Part shown: one piece after another, positions 42,129 through 51,836 of the stretch | How the letters are laid out: each line of letters starts with the position of its first letter | Position numbering within the stretch: the first letter of the stretch is position 1 | From: Prevotella sp. | Lineage (GTDB): Bacteria; Bacteroidota; Bacteroidia; Bacteroidales; Bacteroidaceae | Direction: 5' to 3' | NCBI GenBank assembly: GCA_016291085.1 | Contig: JAEEVW010000008.1 | Coordinates: 1-64,000, forward strand | Length of the DNA: 64,000 nt | Translations under genes and position numbers: made by a program | Notes under the pieces: model-generated | Seen by the model: the letters and a program-made list of their open reading frames with translations, nothing else | Databases searched by the model: none | What the model was told of the DNA's origin: nothing

Positions 42129-45100
42129 CTATTTCATCATTTCTCGGATGGCGGCTTCCAGCTGCGGGTCGCGTCCGTTGATATAGTCCTCAGGCGTATT
42201 GTAGACCTCGATGTCGGGCAGCAGTTCCTGATTCTCCATATACTGTCCCTTCATGTCCTTCTTGCCCACCTGTGGAATGCCGAAGACCAGCGAGCGGTCC
42301 ATCAGCGTCTCCCACCATACGCTGGTGGCTGTTCCTGCGACGGGGGTGCCGATGAGTTTACCGATGCCCAACTCGCGATAGACCCAAGGGAAGCCCGAGC
42401 CGTTCGAGTAGCAGTCTTCGTTCATGAGTACGCACGACTTCGTGACCCATTTATTCAGCGGGTCACGACCCACATAGCGGTCGCGAGGTACGAAGTTGTG
42501 GTAGAGGCGTCCGCTGAGCAGCGTGCAGAGATCATCATGGAGCCAGCCGCCACCATTGTAGCGCTCGTCGACGATAACGCCGCGACGGTTGCGGTTCTTG
42601 TCGCTGAGCAGGTCGCTATAGACCTGGCGGAAACCCTCGCTGTTCATTGACTTGATATGCACGTAGGCCACCTGACCGCCAGAGAGACTGTCAACCAGTT
42701 GGCGGTTGCGGTCTACCCAGCGCTTGTAGATGAGGTCGCTGAGCGCCGATTGGCTGACGGGCTTGACCGTCACTTCGAAGGTCTTGCCGCCCTCAGGTTT
42801 GCGCACGGTGACGCGTACGGGCTTGCCGGCCTTGCCGTCGAGCATCCAGTTATAGTCCTCGCCAGCCTTGATGGCGTTGCCGTCAATCTGTTCGATGATG
42901 CAGCCAGGGGTGACACCCGTTTTCTTGACGGCAAAGGGACCGCGCTTGATGACTTCCTGCACTTTGAGCCCATCACCGTCATAGGCCGGGTCGAAGAACA
43001 GGCCGAGGCTGGCGGTCTTCAGCGTTGCACCGTCTGGATAGAAGCGTGCTCCCGTGTGCGAGCCGTTCAGCTCACCCAGCATCTCGCTGAGCATATCCTT
43101 GAAATCGTAGTTGTTGTTGATGTGAGGCAGGAAACGCTCGTAAATCTTGCGATAGCCTTCCCAGTCGACACCATGAATCTGCGGGTCGTAGAACTTGTCG
43201 GCCACCTGACGCCATACATGATCGAACAGATACTGACGTTCCTCGTAGGGCTTCCATGTAAAGGGAGCCTCGAAACTGACGGCCTCAGACTTGCTCTTGG
43301 CAAGGTCGAGTTTCTTGATGCCTCGCGACACGAGGAACAGGTTCTTGAAACCTTTGTCGGCTTCCATATTACCACGTCCTACACCCTTCATGACGAGTTC
43401 TGTCTTTTCTTCTCGCATGGTGTGGCGCCAGAGGTCATAGCCGTCCTCGAAAGTCACCTGATAGTATAACGTGTCACCGCCAGGCGATAGGATGGCGTCA
43501 CCCAAATGCGTGGAGTTAGCCGTGAGGCGGATGATGCGGTCGCGGGCATTGTCGAGGTCGAACTGCAGAGCTGGCTTCTGGGGCTTGTCGGCAGACTTGT
43601 CCTTTGCTTTCTTTCCCTTCGCATTGGCCTTGGTGTCCTTGCCGCCATCCTTCTCAGCTTTCTTGGTGTCCTTTTGCGCTTCGTCATAAAGTGCTTTCTC
43701 CTCCTTGCTCATGCGGAAACGCTCGTAGGCGTCGAGGTCGAAGAACATGATGTAGACGTCCTCTTCAGCGCCCCAACTGCCGTGACTGCGATAGCCCGCA
43801 CGGTCGCTGGAATAGATGATAGCCTTGCCGTCGAGTGCCCATTTGGCATTGGTGTCACTATAGCCGCTGTTGGTTAGGTTGTGTACCTCGCCATTGCCCG
43901 AGGCATTGACCAGTGCCACGTCAGGACTGTGCCAGCCGCCATTGCCGATATAGCTGGCGATGAGCCAACGGCTGTCAGGACTCCACTCAAACCACAGGTC
44001 GCCGTCGCTATAGCTGTATTGGTATTTGCCATCAAGCACGGTGCGAACGGCCTTGGTGTCGAGGTTCATCACACGCAGGTCGCCACGATCCTCGAAGAAG
44101 GCAATCTCCTTGCCGTCGGGGCTGAACTGCGGTTGCTGTGAGGTCAGGTTGGTTGTCGTCAGGCGCTCCTCCTCAACGTCACTGGCGTAAGTAAACAACT
44201 TTTCGCCCTTGTTCTTGATGGTGGCGCGATAGATCTGCCATACACCGTCACGTTCAGCGGCGTACACCAGACTGCGTCCGTCGGGCGAGAAGCTGACATT
44301 GCGCTCCTGCTGGGGCGTATTGGTAATCTGGCGGGTGGTCTTATACTCGACGCTGGTCACATAGACGTCGCCATGCATGATGAAAGCCACCTCTTTGCCT
44401 TCGGGCGAGAGACTGATTTCGGTGGCACCAGATGTGTTGATGCTGCGTACGAGATCCTGGTCATTGCTGTCGGCAACGATATTGATCTTCACTTTCTGCT
44501 CCTGTCCGTTGCGGTTGGTATAGATTTCTCCGTCGTAAGCATAGCAGAGAGTACCATCGGTGGATGCTGTCAAGAAGCGCACGGGGTTCTTCTCGTGGCG
44601 CGTCACCTGCTGCTCGTTGCTTCCGTCCAGCTGGCGCTTCCATACGTTGAAGGTGCCGTCGCGCTCGGTCAGATAGTAGAACGACTGCCCGTCGGGTGCC
44701 CAGACGGGTGAACGGTCTTCACCACGGAACGATGTCAGACGTGTGAACTGCTCGCCGCTCTTCAGCCAGATGTCGCGAGTGATGGCACTCTGGTGGTGCT
44801 TGCGGAAGGGGTCTTCATAGCCCTTGCAGTCGTGGTAGAGCATATCGCCATTGGCGCGGATGCTGATGTCCTCCATCGTAATGATAGAGAACAGACGGGG
44901 CCGTCCGCCCTTCGTGCTAACCTCATAGACCTGTGGAAACGTGCTTTCAGGCAACAGACTGGTTTGTGCCGTGGCCATCAGCGACGTGCTGTACAACACG
45001 TGGTCGTTATCGAGGAAGGCGATAGGGCGTTCGTTGTTGCTATGGGTGGTCAGTCGTTTCGGATTACCTCCTTGACGTGCGATGAGCCATACGTCGAGAC

Positions 45101-45359
45101 TACCTTCGCGGCTGGAGGCGAAAGCGATGTGCTGTCCGTCGGGACTCCATACGGGATAGGCATCATAGGCTGCATTGGTGGTCAACTGACGAGCCTGCCC
45201 GCCAGTGACGGGAATCGTAAACAGGTCTCCTTTATAGGAAAAAGCAATCGTTTTTCCGTCTGGCGATATGGCAGGGAAACGCAGCCACAGGGGATTTTCC
45301 TGTGCAGCGCCAAACATGGTAACCACCAACAGCATGGCGGTCAAGAATAGTTTTTTCAT
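42129..45359 (-). CDS. Exported tricorn-like S41 protease
   Basis: A 1076-aa protein with a signal peptide (MKKLFLTAMLLVVTMFGAAQ). It has WD40/TolB-like beta-propeller repeats in the first 550 residues (AISPDGKTIAFSYKGDLFTI, YPVWSPDGQHIAFASSREGS), a Lys/Asp-rich linker near 565-600, a C1 domain, a PDZ domain (GCIIEQIDGNAIKAGEDYNW) and an S41 catalytic core with Ser in NEDCYSNGSGFPWVY. Tricorn proteases degrade oligopeptides; a periplasmic form is usual in Bacteroidota. It lies 9 bases after the pectinesterase gene. Confidence 0.9.
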   Translation of the reverse strand: MKKLFLTAMLLVVTMFGAAQENPLWLRFPAISPDGKTIAFSYKGDLFTIPVTGGQARQLTTNAAYDAYPVWSPDGQHIAFASSREGSLDVWLIARQGGNPKRLTTHSNNERPIAFLDNDHVLYSTSLMATAQTSLLPESTFPQVYEVSTKGGRPRLFSIITMEDISIRANGDMLYHDCKGYEDPFRKHHQSAITRDIWLKSGEQFTRLTSFRGEDRSPVWAPDGQSFYYLTERDGTFNVWKRQLDGSNEQQVTRHEKNPVRFLTASTDGTLCYAYDGEIYTNRNGQEQKVKINIVADSNDQDLVRSINTSGATEISLSPEGKEVAFIMHGDVYVTSVEYKTTRQITNTPQQERNVSFSPDGRSLVYAAERDGVWQIYRATIKNKGEKLFTYASDVEEERLTTTNLTSQQPQFSPDGKEIAFFEDRGDLRVMNLDTKAVRTVLDGKYQYSYSDGDLWFEWSPDSRWLIASYIGNGGWHSPDVALVNASGNGEVHNLTNSGYSDTNAKWALDGKAIIYSSDRAGYRSHGSWGAEEDVYIMFFDLDAYERFRMSKEEKALYDEAQKDTKKAEKDGGKDTKANAKGKKAKDKSADKPQKPALQFDLDNARDRIIRLTANSTHLGDAILSPGGDTLYYQVTFEDGYDLWRHTMREEKTELVMKGVGRGNMEADKGFKNLFLVSRGIKKLDLAKSKSEAVSFEAPFTWKPYEERQYLFDHVWRQVADKFYDPQIHGVDWEGYRKIYERFLPHINNNYDFKDMLSEMLGELNGSHTGARFYPDGATLKTASLGLFFDPAYDGDGLKVQEVIKRGPFAVKKTGVTPGCIIEQIDGNAIKAGEDYNWMLDGKAGKPVRVTVRKPEGGKTFEVTVKPVSQSALSDLIYKRWVDRNRQLVDSLSGGQVAYVHIKSMNSEGFRQVYSDLLSDKNRNRRGVIVDERYNGGGWLHDDLCTLLSGRLYHNFVPRDRYVGRDPLNKWVTKSCVLMNEDCYSNGSGFPWVYRELGIGKLIGTPVAGTATSVWWETLMDRSLVFGIPQVGKKDMKGQYMENQELLPDIEVYNTPEDYINGRDPQLEAAIREMMK

Positions 45360-45368
45360 AAGTTATAA

Positions 45369-46364
45369 TTATAAATCAGGATTCCAATTGTCGTTGATGC
45401 TGAATACGCGCTCCATCGTAATCTGCTGGGCTTCCTTCTTGGTGAGCTGTCGGCTCCACGCCACACGCTGGTCGGTGGCAGCACCCTCACCGCGGTTGTT
45501 GTACTCCATGTAGCGGGCCGTCTTCACAGCCTCAGGACGCCACTGGTGCCAGCCTTCAGGACGAATCTGACGGGGCAGGTCGCAGTTCATGAACAGCGTA
45601 TATCCGTAGTCGCGCCAAGGACGTCCGAGATAGACCTTGCTGACGTTCTGGTCGCAGGTGATGGTGCAATTGTTGAAGATGTATCCGTAGGGCGATTCCT
45701 TGGGCGTCGATGCTGCCGTGATGTATGAGTCGGCCTTGCAGAATATCTGACAGCCCTCGAACCACGCCGTCGAAGGACCGAAGATGAAGTCGGTGGTTCC
45801 TTCGATATAGCAGTTCTGGAATAGCAGGCGCGTCTGGGCATTACCTGTATAGATGGTGTCTTGATGTCCCAGGAAACGGCAGTTGATGAACGTCAGTCTG
45901 TCACCCTCGGTATGCAGTGCCACGGCCTGTCCCAGTCGGGCGGAGTTGTTCTCGATGGTGATGTTCTTCAGCGTAATCTTGCTGCCCTGAATCTTCAGGG
46001 TAAAGGTGCGGAAGGTGCCAATTTTCTGGACAGGACCTTCAGCGGTCAGTGGAGTGATGTCGGCCTTGATGTTCGCGTGGTCGTCCCAGGTAATGACGGT
46101 CTGGTCGCGATCCTCTCCGCAAATCTCGATATTGGTGAGCCATTGGGGAATGACGAGCTTTTCTTTGTAGGTGCCTTTCTTGACGTAGATGACCTTATGG
46201 TATTCCATGAAGGCGCGGCACACCTCTATGGCCTCACCGATGTTGCGGAACTCTCCCGTGCCGTCGCGGCTTACCACAAGGGTGTCAGGATTGTCGTAAT
46301 TCTTTTGGGCCTGTGCCGTCAGCAGGGCACTCATGGCCACAATGATTGTCAGTAGTCGTTTCAT
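45369..46364 (-). CDS. Secreted pectinesterase (carbohydrate esterase family 8)
   Basis: A 331-aa right-handed beta-helix enzyme with a signal peptide ending LLTAQAQK. The family signatures are complete: GHQDTIY (acid Asp), GTTDFIFGPSTAWFEGC (nucleophile Asp), LGRPWRDYG (Arg). It removes methyl groups from pectin, which points to a diet with plant material. It sits in the same-strand series after the rsh gene. Confidence 0.94.
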   Translation of the reverse strand: MKRLLTIIVAMSALLTAQAQKNYDNPDTLVVSRDGTGEFRNIGEAIEVCRAFMEYHKVIYVKKGTYKEKLVIPQWLTNIEICGEDRDQTVITWDDHANIKADITPLTAEGPVQKIGTFRTFTLKIQGSKITLKNITIENNSARLGQAVALHTEGDRLTFINCRFLGHQDTIYTGNAQTRLLFQNCYIEGTTDFIFGPSTAWFEGCQIFCKADSYITAASTPKESPYGYIFNNCTITCDQNVSKVYLGRPWRDYGYTLFMNCDLPRQIRPEGWHQWRPEAVKTARYMEYNNRGEGAATDQRVAWSRQLTKKEAQQITMERVFSINDNWNPDL

Positions 46365-46385
46365 TTCGTTTGTTTTTGTTGATGT

Positions 46386-46409
46386 CGTTATACCGTTATT
46401 CCGTAATTC
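46386..46409. repeat. Octamer array between the rsh and pectinesterase genes
   Basis: CGTTATAC, CGTTATTC, CGTAATTC, then CG. Three units of 8 in a 52-base gap. Confidence 0.85.
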
Positions 46410-46416
46410 CGAAAAA

Positions 46417-48678
46417 TTACATAATCTGTGTGATCTCCTGAATACCCTCTATCTTCTTCAGCTCGTCCATAATGGTCTTGACGTCGCTGCGGTCGTGGAC
46501 GCGCAGTTCAATGCTACCGTCGAACACGCCGTCCTCTGCACTGATGGTGAGCTTATGGATGTTGACGTTCATCTGCGAGGTGATGACACGTGAGACATCC
46601 ACCAGGATACCCATGCGGTCGATACCCTGAATACGGACGGTGGCATCGAAGAATATCTTTCTGTGCATGTCCCATTTGGCGTCGAGGATATGATTGCCGA
46701 AGCCGCTCTTCAGCTTGTCTGCCACAGGACAGGCACGCTTATGAATCTCTATCTGGTGCTTGTTGTCGATGTATCCAAGGATGTCGTCACCAGGAATAGG
46801 ATGACAGCAGTGCTTGAACTTGTATTGTCCGATGGTCTCCTCGCTGATGTAGATGGGCTTCTTGCGATTGAACTTCTCAGGTACGACGAACAGTTCCTGT
46901 TGTTCAGCTCCTCCCTGTTTCTTGGACTTGGTACGTCCCAGGAAGGGCACCAGCTTGCGCCAGCCGGCCTTGCCCACCTTGCCTTGCAGCTCGTCAAGGT
47001 CTTTTTCGCCCAACAGGATGGTCTTCTCGCCCAATGCCTGGAAGAACTTTTCGCGATTGCTCACTTCGTGGAAACTGGCCAGTTGGTCGACGACTTCCAT
47101 CGTATGCTCTATCTGGTTCTTCTGCAGGAATTCCTTCAGGATGTCGTCACCTTTCTTCTGTGTTTCACGGCTGTTACGGCGCAGTACGGCCTGTATCTTA
47201 CCCTTGGCCTTGGCTGTCGACACGAAATTAATCCATGCTGGTTGCACGTGCTGCGACTTCGAGGTCAGGATTTCCACCTGGTCGCCGCTCTCCAGCTTAT
47301 GGCTCAGCGGTACCAGTTTGTGGTTTACCTTGGCTCCGATACAATGTGAGCCGAGGAAAGTATGGATGGAGAAGGCAAAGTCGAGAGCCGTACTGCCTGT
47401 CGGCATGGTCCTGATTTCTCCTTTAGGGGTAAATACGAAGATTTCCGAAGCAAAGAGGTTCAGTTTGATGGCATCCAGGAAGTCCATGGCATCGGGCTGG
47501 GGGTCGTCCAGAATCTCCTTGATGGTGCGCAGCCAGTCGTTCAGCTCGTTCTCGTCCTCCGAGAATTCGGCCTGCTCGCCATCCTTGTATTTCCAGTGGG
47601 CGGCAAAACCCTGTTCTGCGATTTCGTCCATACGGTCGGAGCGGATCTGCACCTCTATCCATCGTCCCTGCTTCGACATCAGCGTGACGTGCAGCGCCTG
47701 ATAGCCGTTGGCTTTGGGGTGTGACAGCCAGTCGCGCAGACGGTCGGGATGACTCTTGTAGATTTTCGAGATGGCGACATAGATTTTAAAGCACTCATTG
47801 ATTTCCTCCTCGCGTTTGTCGGGGGTAAAGATGATGCGTACGGCCAGGATGTCGTAGATTTCCTCGAACGTCACGTGCTTGTTCTGCATCTTCGTCCAGA
47901 TGGAGTAGGGCGTCTTGACGCGTTCCTTTATCTTGTATTTGATGCCCATCTCCTTGAGTGACTCCTCGATGGGCGCAGTAAACTGGTCGAACAGCTCGTG
48001 GCGCGAGAATTCAGTATTCTTCAGCTTGTCCTTGATATTGGCATACTCTTCCGGATGCTCGTATTGGAACGAGAGGTTCTCCAGTTCCGACTTAACCTTA
48101 TTGAGTCCCAGACGGTTGGCCAACGGAGCGTAGATATAGAGCGTCTCTCCGGCAATCTTGTATTGCTTGTTGGCAGGCTGCGACTCCAGCGTGCGCATGT
48201 TGTGCAGGCGGTCGCAAATCTTGATGAGGATGACGCGGATGTCCTCGCTCATCGTCAACAGCAGCTTCTTGAAATTCTCGGCCTGTGCTGAGGCCTGCTC
48301 GCCAAAGATGCCGCCAGAGATTTTGGTCAGTCCGTCAACAATCTGGGCAATCTTAGGCCCGAAGATATTAGCGAGGTCTTCAGTGGTGTAGTCGGTATCC
48401 TCTACCACGTCGTGCAACAAGGCGGCACAGATACTGGTCGAACCCAGTCCGACCTCTTCGCAGGCTATCTGGGCTACGGCGATGGGGTGCATGATGTAGG
48501 GCTCGCCACTCAGTCGCCTGACACCTTTGTGTGCCTGCTTGGCGAAGTTGAATGCCTTGGTGATGATATCCACCTTCTGTCTGTGGCGAGAGGCCGAATA
48601 GCTGTCCAGCAGTCGCTGGAACGCGTCATTCACCAGTTTCTCGTCAGCCGCTTCCTGAATCATCATGTCCTCGTCCAT
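46417..48678 (-). CDS. Bifunctional (p)ppGpp synthase/hydrolase (RSH, SpoT type)
   Basis: A 753-aa protein. The HD hydrolase is intact (HPIAVAQIACEEVG, LLHDVVEDT), followed by the synthetase (KVKTPYSIWTKMQNK-like, EEIYDILAVRIIFT), a TGS domain (FVFTPKGEIRTMPTGSTALD), a zinc-finger-like helical region (KHCCHPIPGDDILGYI) and a C-terminal ACT domain. It sets alarmone levels in starvation. The start follows the MltD-type gene stop by 3 bases, so expression is tied to the parAB unit. Confidence 0.95.
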   Translation of the reverse strand: MDEDMMIQEAADEKLVNDAFQRLLDSYSASRHRQKVDIITKAFNFAKQAHKGVRRLSGEPYIMHPIAVAQIACEEVGLGSTSICAALLHDVVEDTDYTTEDLANIFGPKIAQIVDGLTKISGGIFGEQASAQAENFKKLLLTMSEDIRVILIKICDRLHNMRTLESQPANKQYKIAGETLYIYAPLANRLGLNKVKSELENLSFQYEHPEEYANIKDKLKNTEFSRHELFDQFTAPIEESLKEMGIKYKIKERVKTPYSIWTKMQNKHVTFEEIYDILAVRIIFTPDKREEEINECFKIYVAISKIYKSHPDRLRDWLSHPKANGYQALHVTLMSKQGRWIEVQIRSDRMDEIAEQGFAAHWKYKDGEQAEFSEDENELNDWLRTIKEILDDPQPDAMDFLDAIKLNLFASEIFVFTPKGEIRTMPTGSTALDFAFSIHTFLGSHCIGAKVNHKLVPLSHKLESGDQVEILTSKSQHVQPAWINFVSTAKAKGKIQAVLRRNSRETQKKGDDILKEFLQKNQIEHTMEVVDQLASFHEVSNREKFFQALGEKTILLGEKDLDELQGKVGKAGWRKLVPFLGRTKSKKQGGAEQQELFVVPEKFNRKKPIYISEETIGQYKFKHCCHPIPGDDILGYIDNKHQIEIHKRACPVADKLKSGFGNHILDAKWDMHRKIFFDATVRIQGIDRMGILVDVSRVITSQMNVNIHKLTISAEDGVFDGSIELRVHDRSDVKTIMDELKKIEGIQEITQIM

Positions 48679-48681
48679 AGC

Positions 48682-50064
48682 TTATCTCCTTTTCTTTTTA
48701 CTCGTTGACTTACGCTTCTTGCTCGTTGTAGTGCGCTTCTTGGTTGTGGCGGCCTTCTTACGGGTTGTTGCCTTGGTGCGTTTGCCCTTAACCCTTACTG
48801 TACGCTTGCTGACGCGGCCCTTCTTGCCGCGTGCGTAACGCTTGCTCTTATGGTAATAGGTAGGCACGTCGTCCTTGACCTCTACCTCGGTACGCTTATT
48901 GAACAGCTCGTCGCTCTTGTAGTTGTAGACGGAGTCCTCCATGTCGATGAACTTGCCCACCTCGGTCTGTGGCAATCGCAGTGCATAGGGCTCAGTAGCT
49001 CCTGGTATCACGTCGCGGCGATACATGGGGTTCAGCGAGCGCAGCAGGTCGATATTGATGCCAATAACCTCGGCCACCTGCTCCAAATGCAGGTTGCGTT
49101 TCACCATGACGGTGTCTGTCTTGGCTGGCAGACGGGTCGACATGGGGCAGATATTGTGCTGCGAATAATAGGTCATGATATAGTTGGCAGCGATGAATGC
49201 CGGTACGTAGCCACGAGTCTCGCGAGGCAGGTAGGGATAGATGTGCCAGTAGTCCTTGATGACGGTCTCCACCCCCCCTCTGTCCCCCGAGGGGGAAGAA
49301 GCCTCCCCACGGGGAGGTTTGGTGGGGGTTGTGGGGTTGGCGCGACGAATGGCCTTGTTGATATTCTCCGGACCGCAGTTGTAGGCAGCAATCACGAGGT
49401 TCCAGTCACCGAATATCTTGTAGAGGTCCTTCAGATAGCGTGCTGCCGCATACGATGATTTCACGGGGTCGCGACGCTCGTCGACCAGCGAGTTCACCTG
49501 CAGACCGTATTGCTTGCCCGTGCCAATCATAAACTGCCACAGTCCTGATGCTCCCACACGACTGACGGCTGTGGGGTTCAGTGCCGACTCGATGATGGGC
49601 AGGTATTTCAGTTCCAGGGGCAACTGGTACATCTCCAGAGCCTCTTCGAAGATGGGCATATAGAAGTTCGATGCTCCCAGCATATAGCTGATGCTGCGGC
49701 GCAGGCGTCCGCTATAGCGGTCGATGAATTTCTGCACCACATCGTTGTAGGCCATCTCCATGACGGTGGGAATGCGGCTCAGTCGCTCGATATACTCCTC
49801 CTTGGTGTAGGTGGGGTTCTCGTCGCGCATGTTGCAGTCGTTATTGTCTAAATAGGTCTTGGACATATAGAGATTCAACAGCGAGTCCAGGTCGTAGGTC
49901 ATGGCCTCCGGAAACTCGATGATTTCCTCATTGCCTGTCTGGTCGGTTACCACAAGTTCGTCCTCGTCGTCGCCGACATCCTCATCGTCAACCTCTATCT
50001 GTGCCATTGCTCCCGTGGCCGACAGCATCATGGCGAGTATCATCAATAGTACTTTCTTATTCAT
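48682..50064 (-). CDS. MltD-type membrane-bound lytic transglycosylase with inserted palindromic repeat
   Basis: A 460-aa protein with a signal peptide (MNKKVLLMILAMMLSATGAM). The SLT domain (about 120-300) has the catalytic Glu in PIIESALNP, then VGASGLWQFMIGTGKQYGLQ and AYNCGPENINKAIRR. A LysM-like unit follows (LHLEQVAEVIGINIDLLRSL) and a Lys/Arg/Thr tail. Between AIRR and DYWHIYPYLPRETRGYVPAF, where relatives are nearly continuous, lie about 27 extra residues (NPTTPTKPPRGEASSPSGDR...), coded by a G/C hairpin element at 49269-49338. The insertion is in a loop near the active-site lobe and keeps the frame. Confidence 0.88.
   Translation of the reverse strand: MNKKVLLMILAMMLSATGAMAQIEVDDEDVGDDEDELVVTDQTGNEEIIEFPEAMTYDLDSLLNLYMSKTYLDNNDCNMRDENPTYTKEEYIERLSRIPTVMEMAYNDVVQKFIDRYSGRLRRSISYMLGASNFYMPIFEEALEMYQLPLELKYLPIIESALNPTAVSRVGASGLWQFMIGTGKQYGLQVNSLVDERRDPVKSSYAAARYLKDLYKIFGDWNLVIAAYNCGPENINKAIRRANPTTPTKPPRGEASSPSGDRGGVETVIKDYWHIYPYLPRETRGYVPAFIAANYIMTYYSQHNICPMSTRLPAKTDTVMVKRNLHLEQVAEVIGINIDLLRSLNPMYRRDVIPGATEPYALRLPQTEVGKFIDMEDSVYNYKSDELFNKRTEVEVKDDVPTYYHKSKRYARGKKGRVSKRTVRVKGKRTKATTRKKAATTKKRTTTSKKRKSTSKKKRR
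49269..49338. repeat. G/C-rich double-hairpin element inside the lytic transglycosylase gene
   Basis: Two palindromes, TCCCCCGAGGGGGA and CCTCCCCACGGGGAGG, lie between outer arms CCACCCCCC and GGTGGGGG that also pair. The structure resembles REP/BIME-type elements. It is far richer in G/C than the gene around it and codes residues about 243-266 of the enzyme. Confidence 0.92.
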
Positions 50065-50070
50065 TCTTAC

Positions 50071-50106
50071 TTCGTTAACTTCTTTAACTTCTCTAACTTC
50101 GTTAAC
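50071..50106. repeat. Nonamer array between the DUF5683 and lytic transglycosylase genes
   Basis: TTCGTTAAC, TTCTTTAAC, TTCTCTAAC, TTCGTTAAC: four 9-nt units filling the 45-base gap. On the coding strand they read GTTAACGAA-type units and end at the transglycosylase ATG. Confidence 0.95.
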
Positions 50107-50109
50107 TCC

Positions 50110-50883
50110 TCAAAAATTCAACGTACAACTCAATCCCAGCGATTGTGCATCCAGCCAATTGCCGCCCGAATGGTTGGGCAGCACGGTGGGCTCCACCTTC
50201 AGGCTCAGGTCGCGCGAGATGTCAAACTGCGACAGCTCTGCGTCCACATAGGCATCGATCACCGAGATGGCATAGACGCCCAGCATGACAAAGAAACTCA
50301 GGTCGCGCCAACGGCGGTACTTGTCCTTACGGTTCTTGAAAATCGTCTTGTATCGCTCTTCGTTTTGTGGCGTAATCTGCTTGCCCAGATGCAGGAATTT
50401 GTTATAGCTGGCCGTTCCGGGGTCGTCGTCCATAATGTCGAGATAGGCCTGCGAATAGTCCTTATACATCATGTTGTTCCACGTCAGCGCATAGATGCAG
50501 CCCATGAAACCACCGTAGATGATGGGCAGTTTCCAGTATTTGCGGTTGTATATCTGTCCTGCCCCTGGTATCACCATTGCCAGCCATAGTGCACGCTGCG
50601 GGTCTGGCTTCCAGGTGTTCCAGTCGCGCTTGACACGTTCTTTGCGTTGTTTCTTGACAACAATGGACGACAGCGTGTCTTTGACCAGTTTTTCCGCATC
50701 GGCCATTGCCAGCGAGTCGAGGGGTGCCAACAGTCGCCCGATGCTGTCACCCGTCTCAATGACGGTCAGCTTCTCCTGCTGGGCATAGCCGTTCAGGCCT
50801 GCCATCATCAGCACCACCGTCAATATCCACTTGCCTATGAAACGTTTACTTTTCACTAAATAGCGCGGTAGCAAATTAATCAC
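50110..50883 (-). CDS. DUF5683 membrane protein
   Basis: A 257-aa protein with a signal or anchor segment near 18-35, a central motif DPQRALWLAMVIPGAGQIYN then RKYWKLPIIYGGFMGCIYAL, and another membrane segment (FFVMLGVYAISVIDAYVDAE). This PGAGQIYN core defines DUF5683. In Bacteroidota it commonly follows parB and precedes an MltD-type gene, as here. Function unknown; an envelope role linked to division or growth is inference from synteny. Confidence 0.88.
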   Translation of the reverse strand: MINLLPRYLVKSKRFIGKWILTVVLMMAGLNGYAQQEKLTVIETGDSIGRLLAPLDSLAMADAEKLVKDTLSSIVVKKQRKERVKRDWNTWKPDPQRALWLAMVIPGAGQIYNRKYWKLPIIYGGFMGCIYALTWNNMMYKDYSQAYLDIMDDDPGTASYNKFLHLGKQITPQNEERYKTIFKNRKDKYRRWRDLSFFVMLGVYAISVIDAYVDAELSQFDISRDLSLKVEPTVLPNHSGGNWLDAQSLGLSCTLNF

Positions 50884-50901
50884 TTTTCACTATTCACTTT
50901 T
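50881..50901. repeat. Heptamer array between parB and the DUF5683 gene
   Basis: CACTTTT, CACTATT, CACTTTT. On the coding strand AAAAGTG/AATAGTG units, matching the GTGAAAA units inside the DUF2723 gene. It includes the DUF5683 start codon region. Confidence 0.9.
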
Positions 50902-50904
50902 ACC

Positions 50905-51828
50905 TTAACTTCTCCCATCCAGCGCATTCATGATTCGTTCCAGCTGCTCTTCGTTGTCGAACTGCAGGGTAATCTTTCCTTTGCCTTTTGGCGAGTAGGT
51001 CATCTGCACCTTGGTCTGGAAGAACTGCGACAGACGCTCCTTCAGGATATTGAATTCCTCAGGCAGTTTCGTGCTGGCGGCAATCTTTCCTTTGGCGGTC
51101 TTCACGTCGTTGCCACTCTTCAGACTCTGAATCAGCTCCTCCACCTTACGCACGGAGTACTGTTGCTGCTGCACCTCCTTGAAGAGCTTGATTTGCTGCG
51201 AGGGACTCTCGATGGCCAATAGCGCGCGGGCATGTCCCATTTCTATCTCGTGGTTCTTCAGCGCCATCTGCACCTGTGCGGGCAGTTTCAACAGACGCAT
51301 ATAGTTCGTCACGGCAGCACGGCTCTTGCCTACGCGCTCCGAGATTTTCGCCTGCGTCATGCCCGTGGTCTCGGCCAGATGCTGGTAGGCCAATGCAATC
51401 TCGATGGCGTTCAGGTCTTCGCGCTGGATGTTCTCCACAAGGGCCATCTCCATCGCGTTCTGGTCCTCTACCGTTACGATGTAGGCGGGAATGGTGGTCA
51501 GTCCGGCCAGCTGCGAGGCACGCCAGCGGCGCTCACCGGCAATAATCTGGTACTTGGCACCCTCCATCTTGCGCACGGTGATGGGCTGGATGATGCCCAA
51601 CTCGCGAATACTGGTGGCCAACTCCTGCAGGGCTTCCTCGTCAAACTCGCGGCGAGGTTGGTTGGGGTTGGGCTCAATCATACTGATTTCCACCTCGTTC
51701 AGATTCGACGACCCCTCGGTGTGCACCTCGCTATGTGTATCAATCAGTGCGTCCAGTCCGCGTCCGGCATCGATGTCGTCCAGTCCGCGTCCCAACACGC
51801 TTCTGTCGTATTTCTTCTTTACAGCCAT
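50905..51828 (-). CDS. parB: Chromosome-partitioning protein ParB
   Basis: A 307-aa CTPase and parS-binding clamp. It has the N-terminal LGRGLDDI-type start, the ParB/Srx domain with AGERRWRAS and ENIQREDLN, the helix-turn-helix (MTQAKISERVGKSRAAVTNY), and a short C-terminal dimer domain. It lies 126 bases downstream of parA, separated by a structured repeat block. Confidence 0.96.
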   Translation of the reverse strand: MAVKKKYDRSVLGRGLDDIDAGRGLDALIDTHSEVHTEGSSNLNEVEISMIEPNPNQPRREFDEEALQELATSIRELGIIQPITVRKMEGAKYQIIAGERRWRASQLAGLTTIPAYIVTVEDQNAMEMALVENIQREDLNAIEIALAYQHLAETTGMTQAKISERVGKSRAAVTNYMRLLKLPAQVQMALKNHEIEMGHARALLAIESPSQQIKLFKEVQQQQYSVRKVEELIQSLKSGNDVKTAKGKIAASTKLPEEFNILKERLSQFFQTKVQMTYSPKGKGKITLQFDNEEQLERIMNALDGRS

Positions 51829-51836
51829 TCTTAAAA

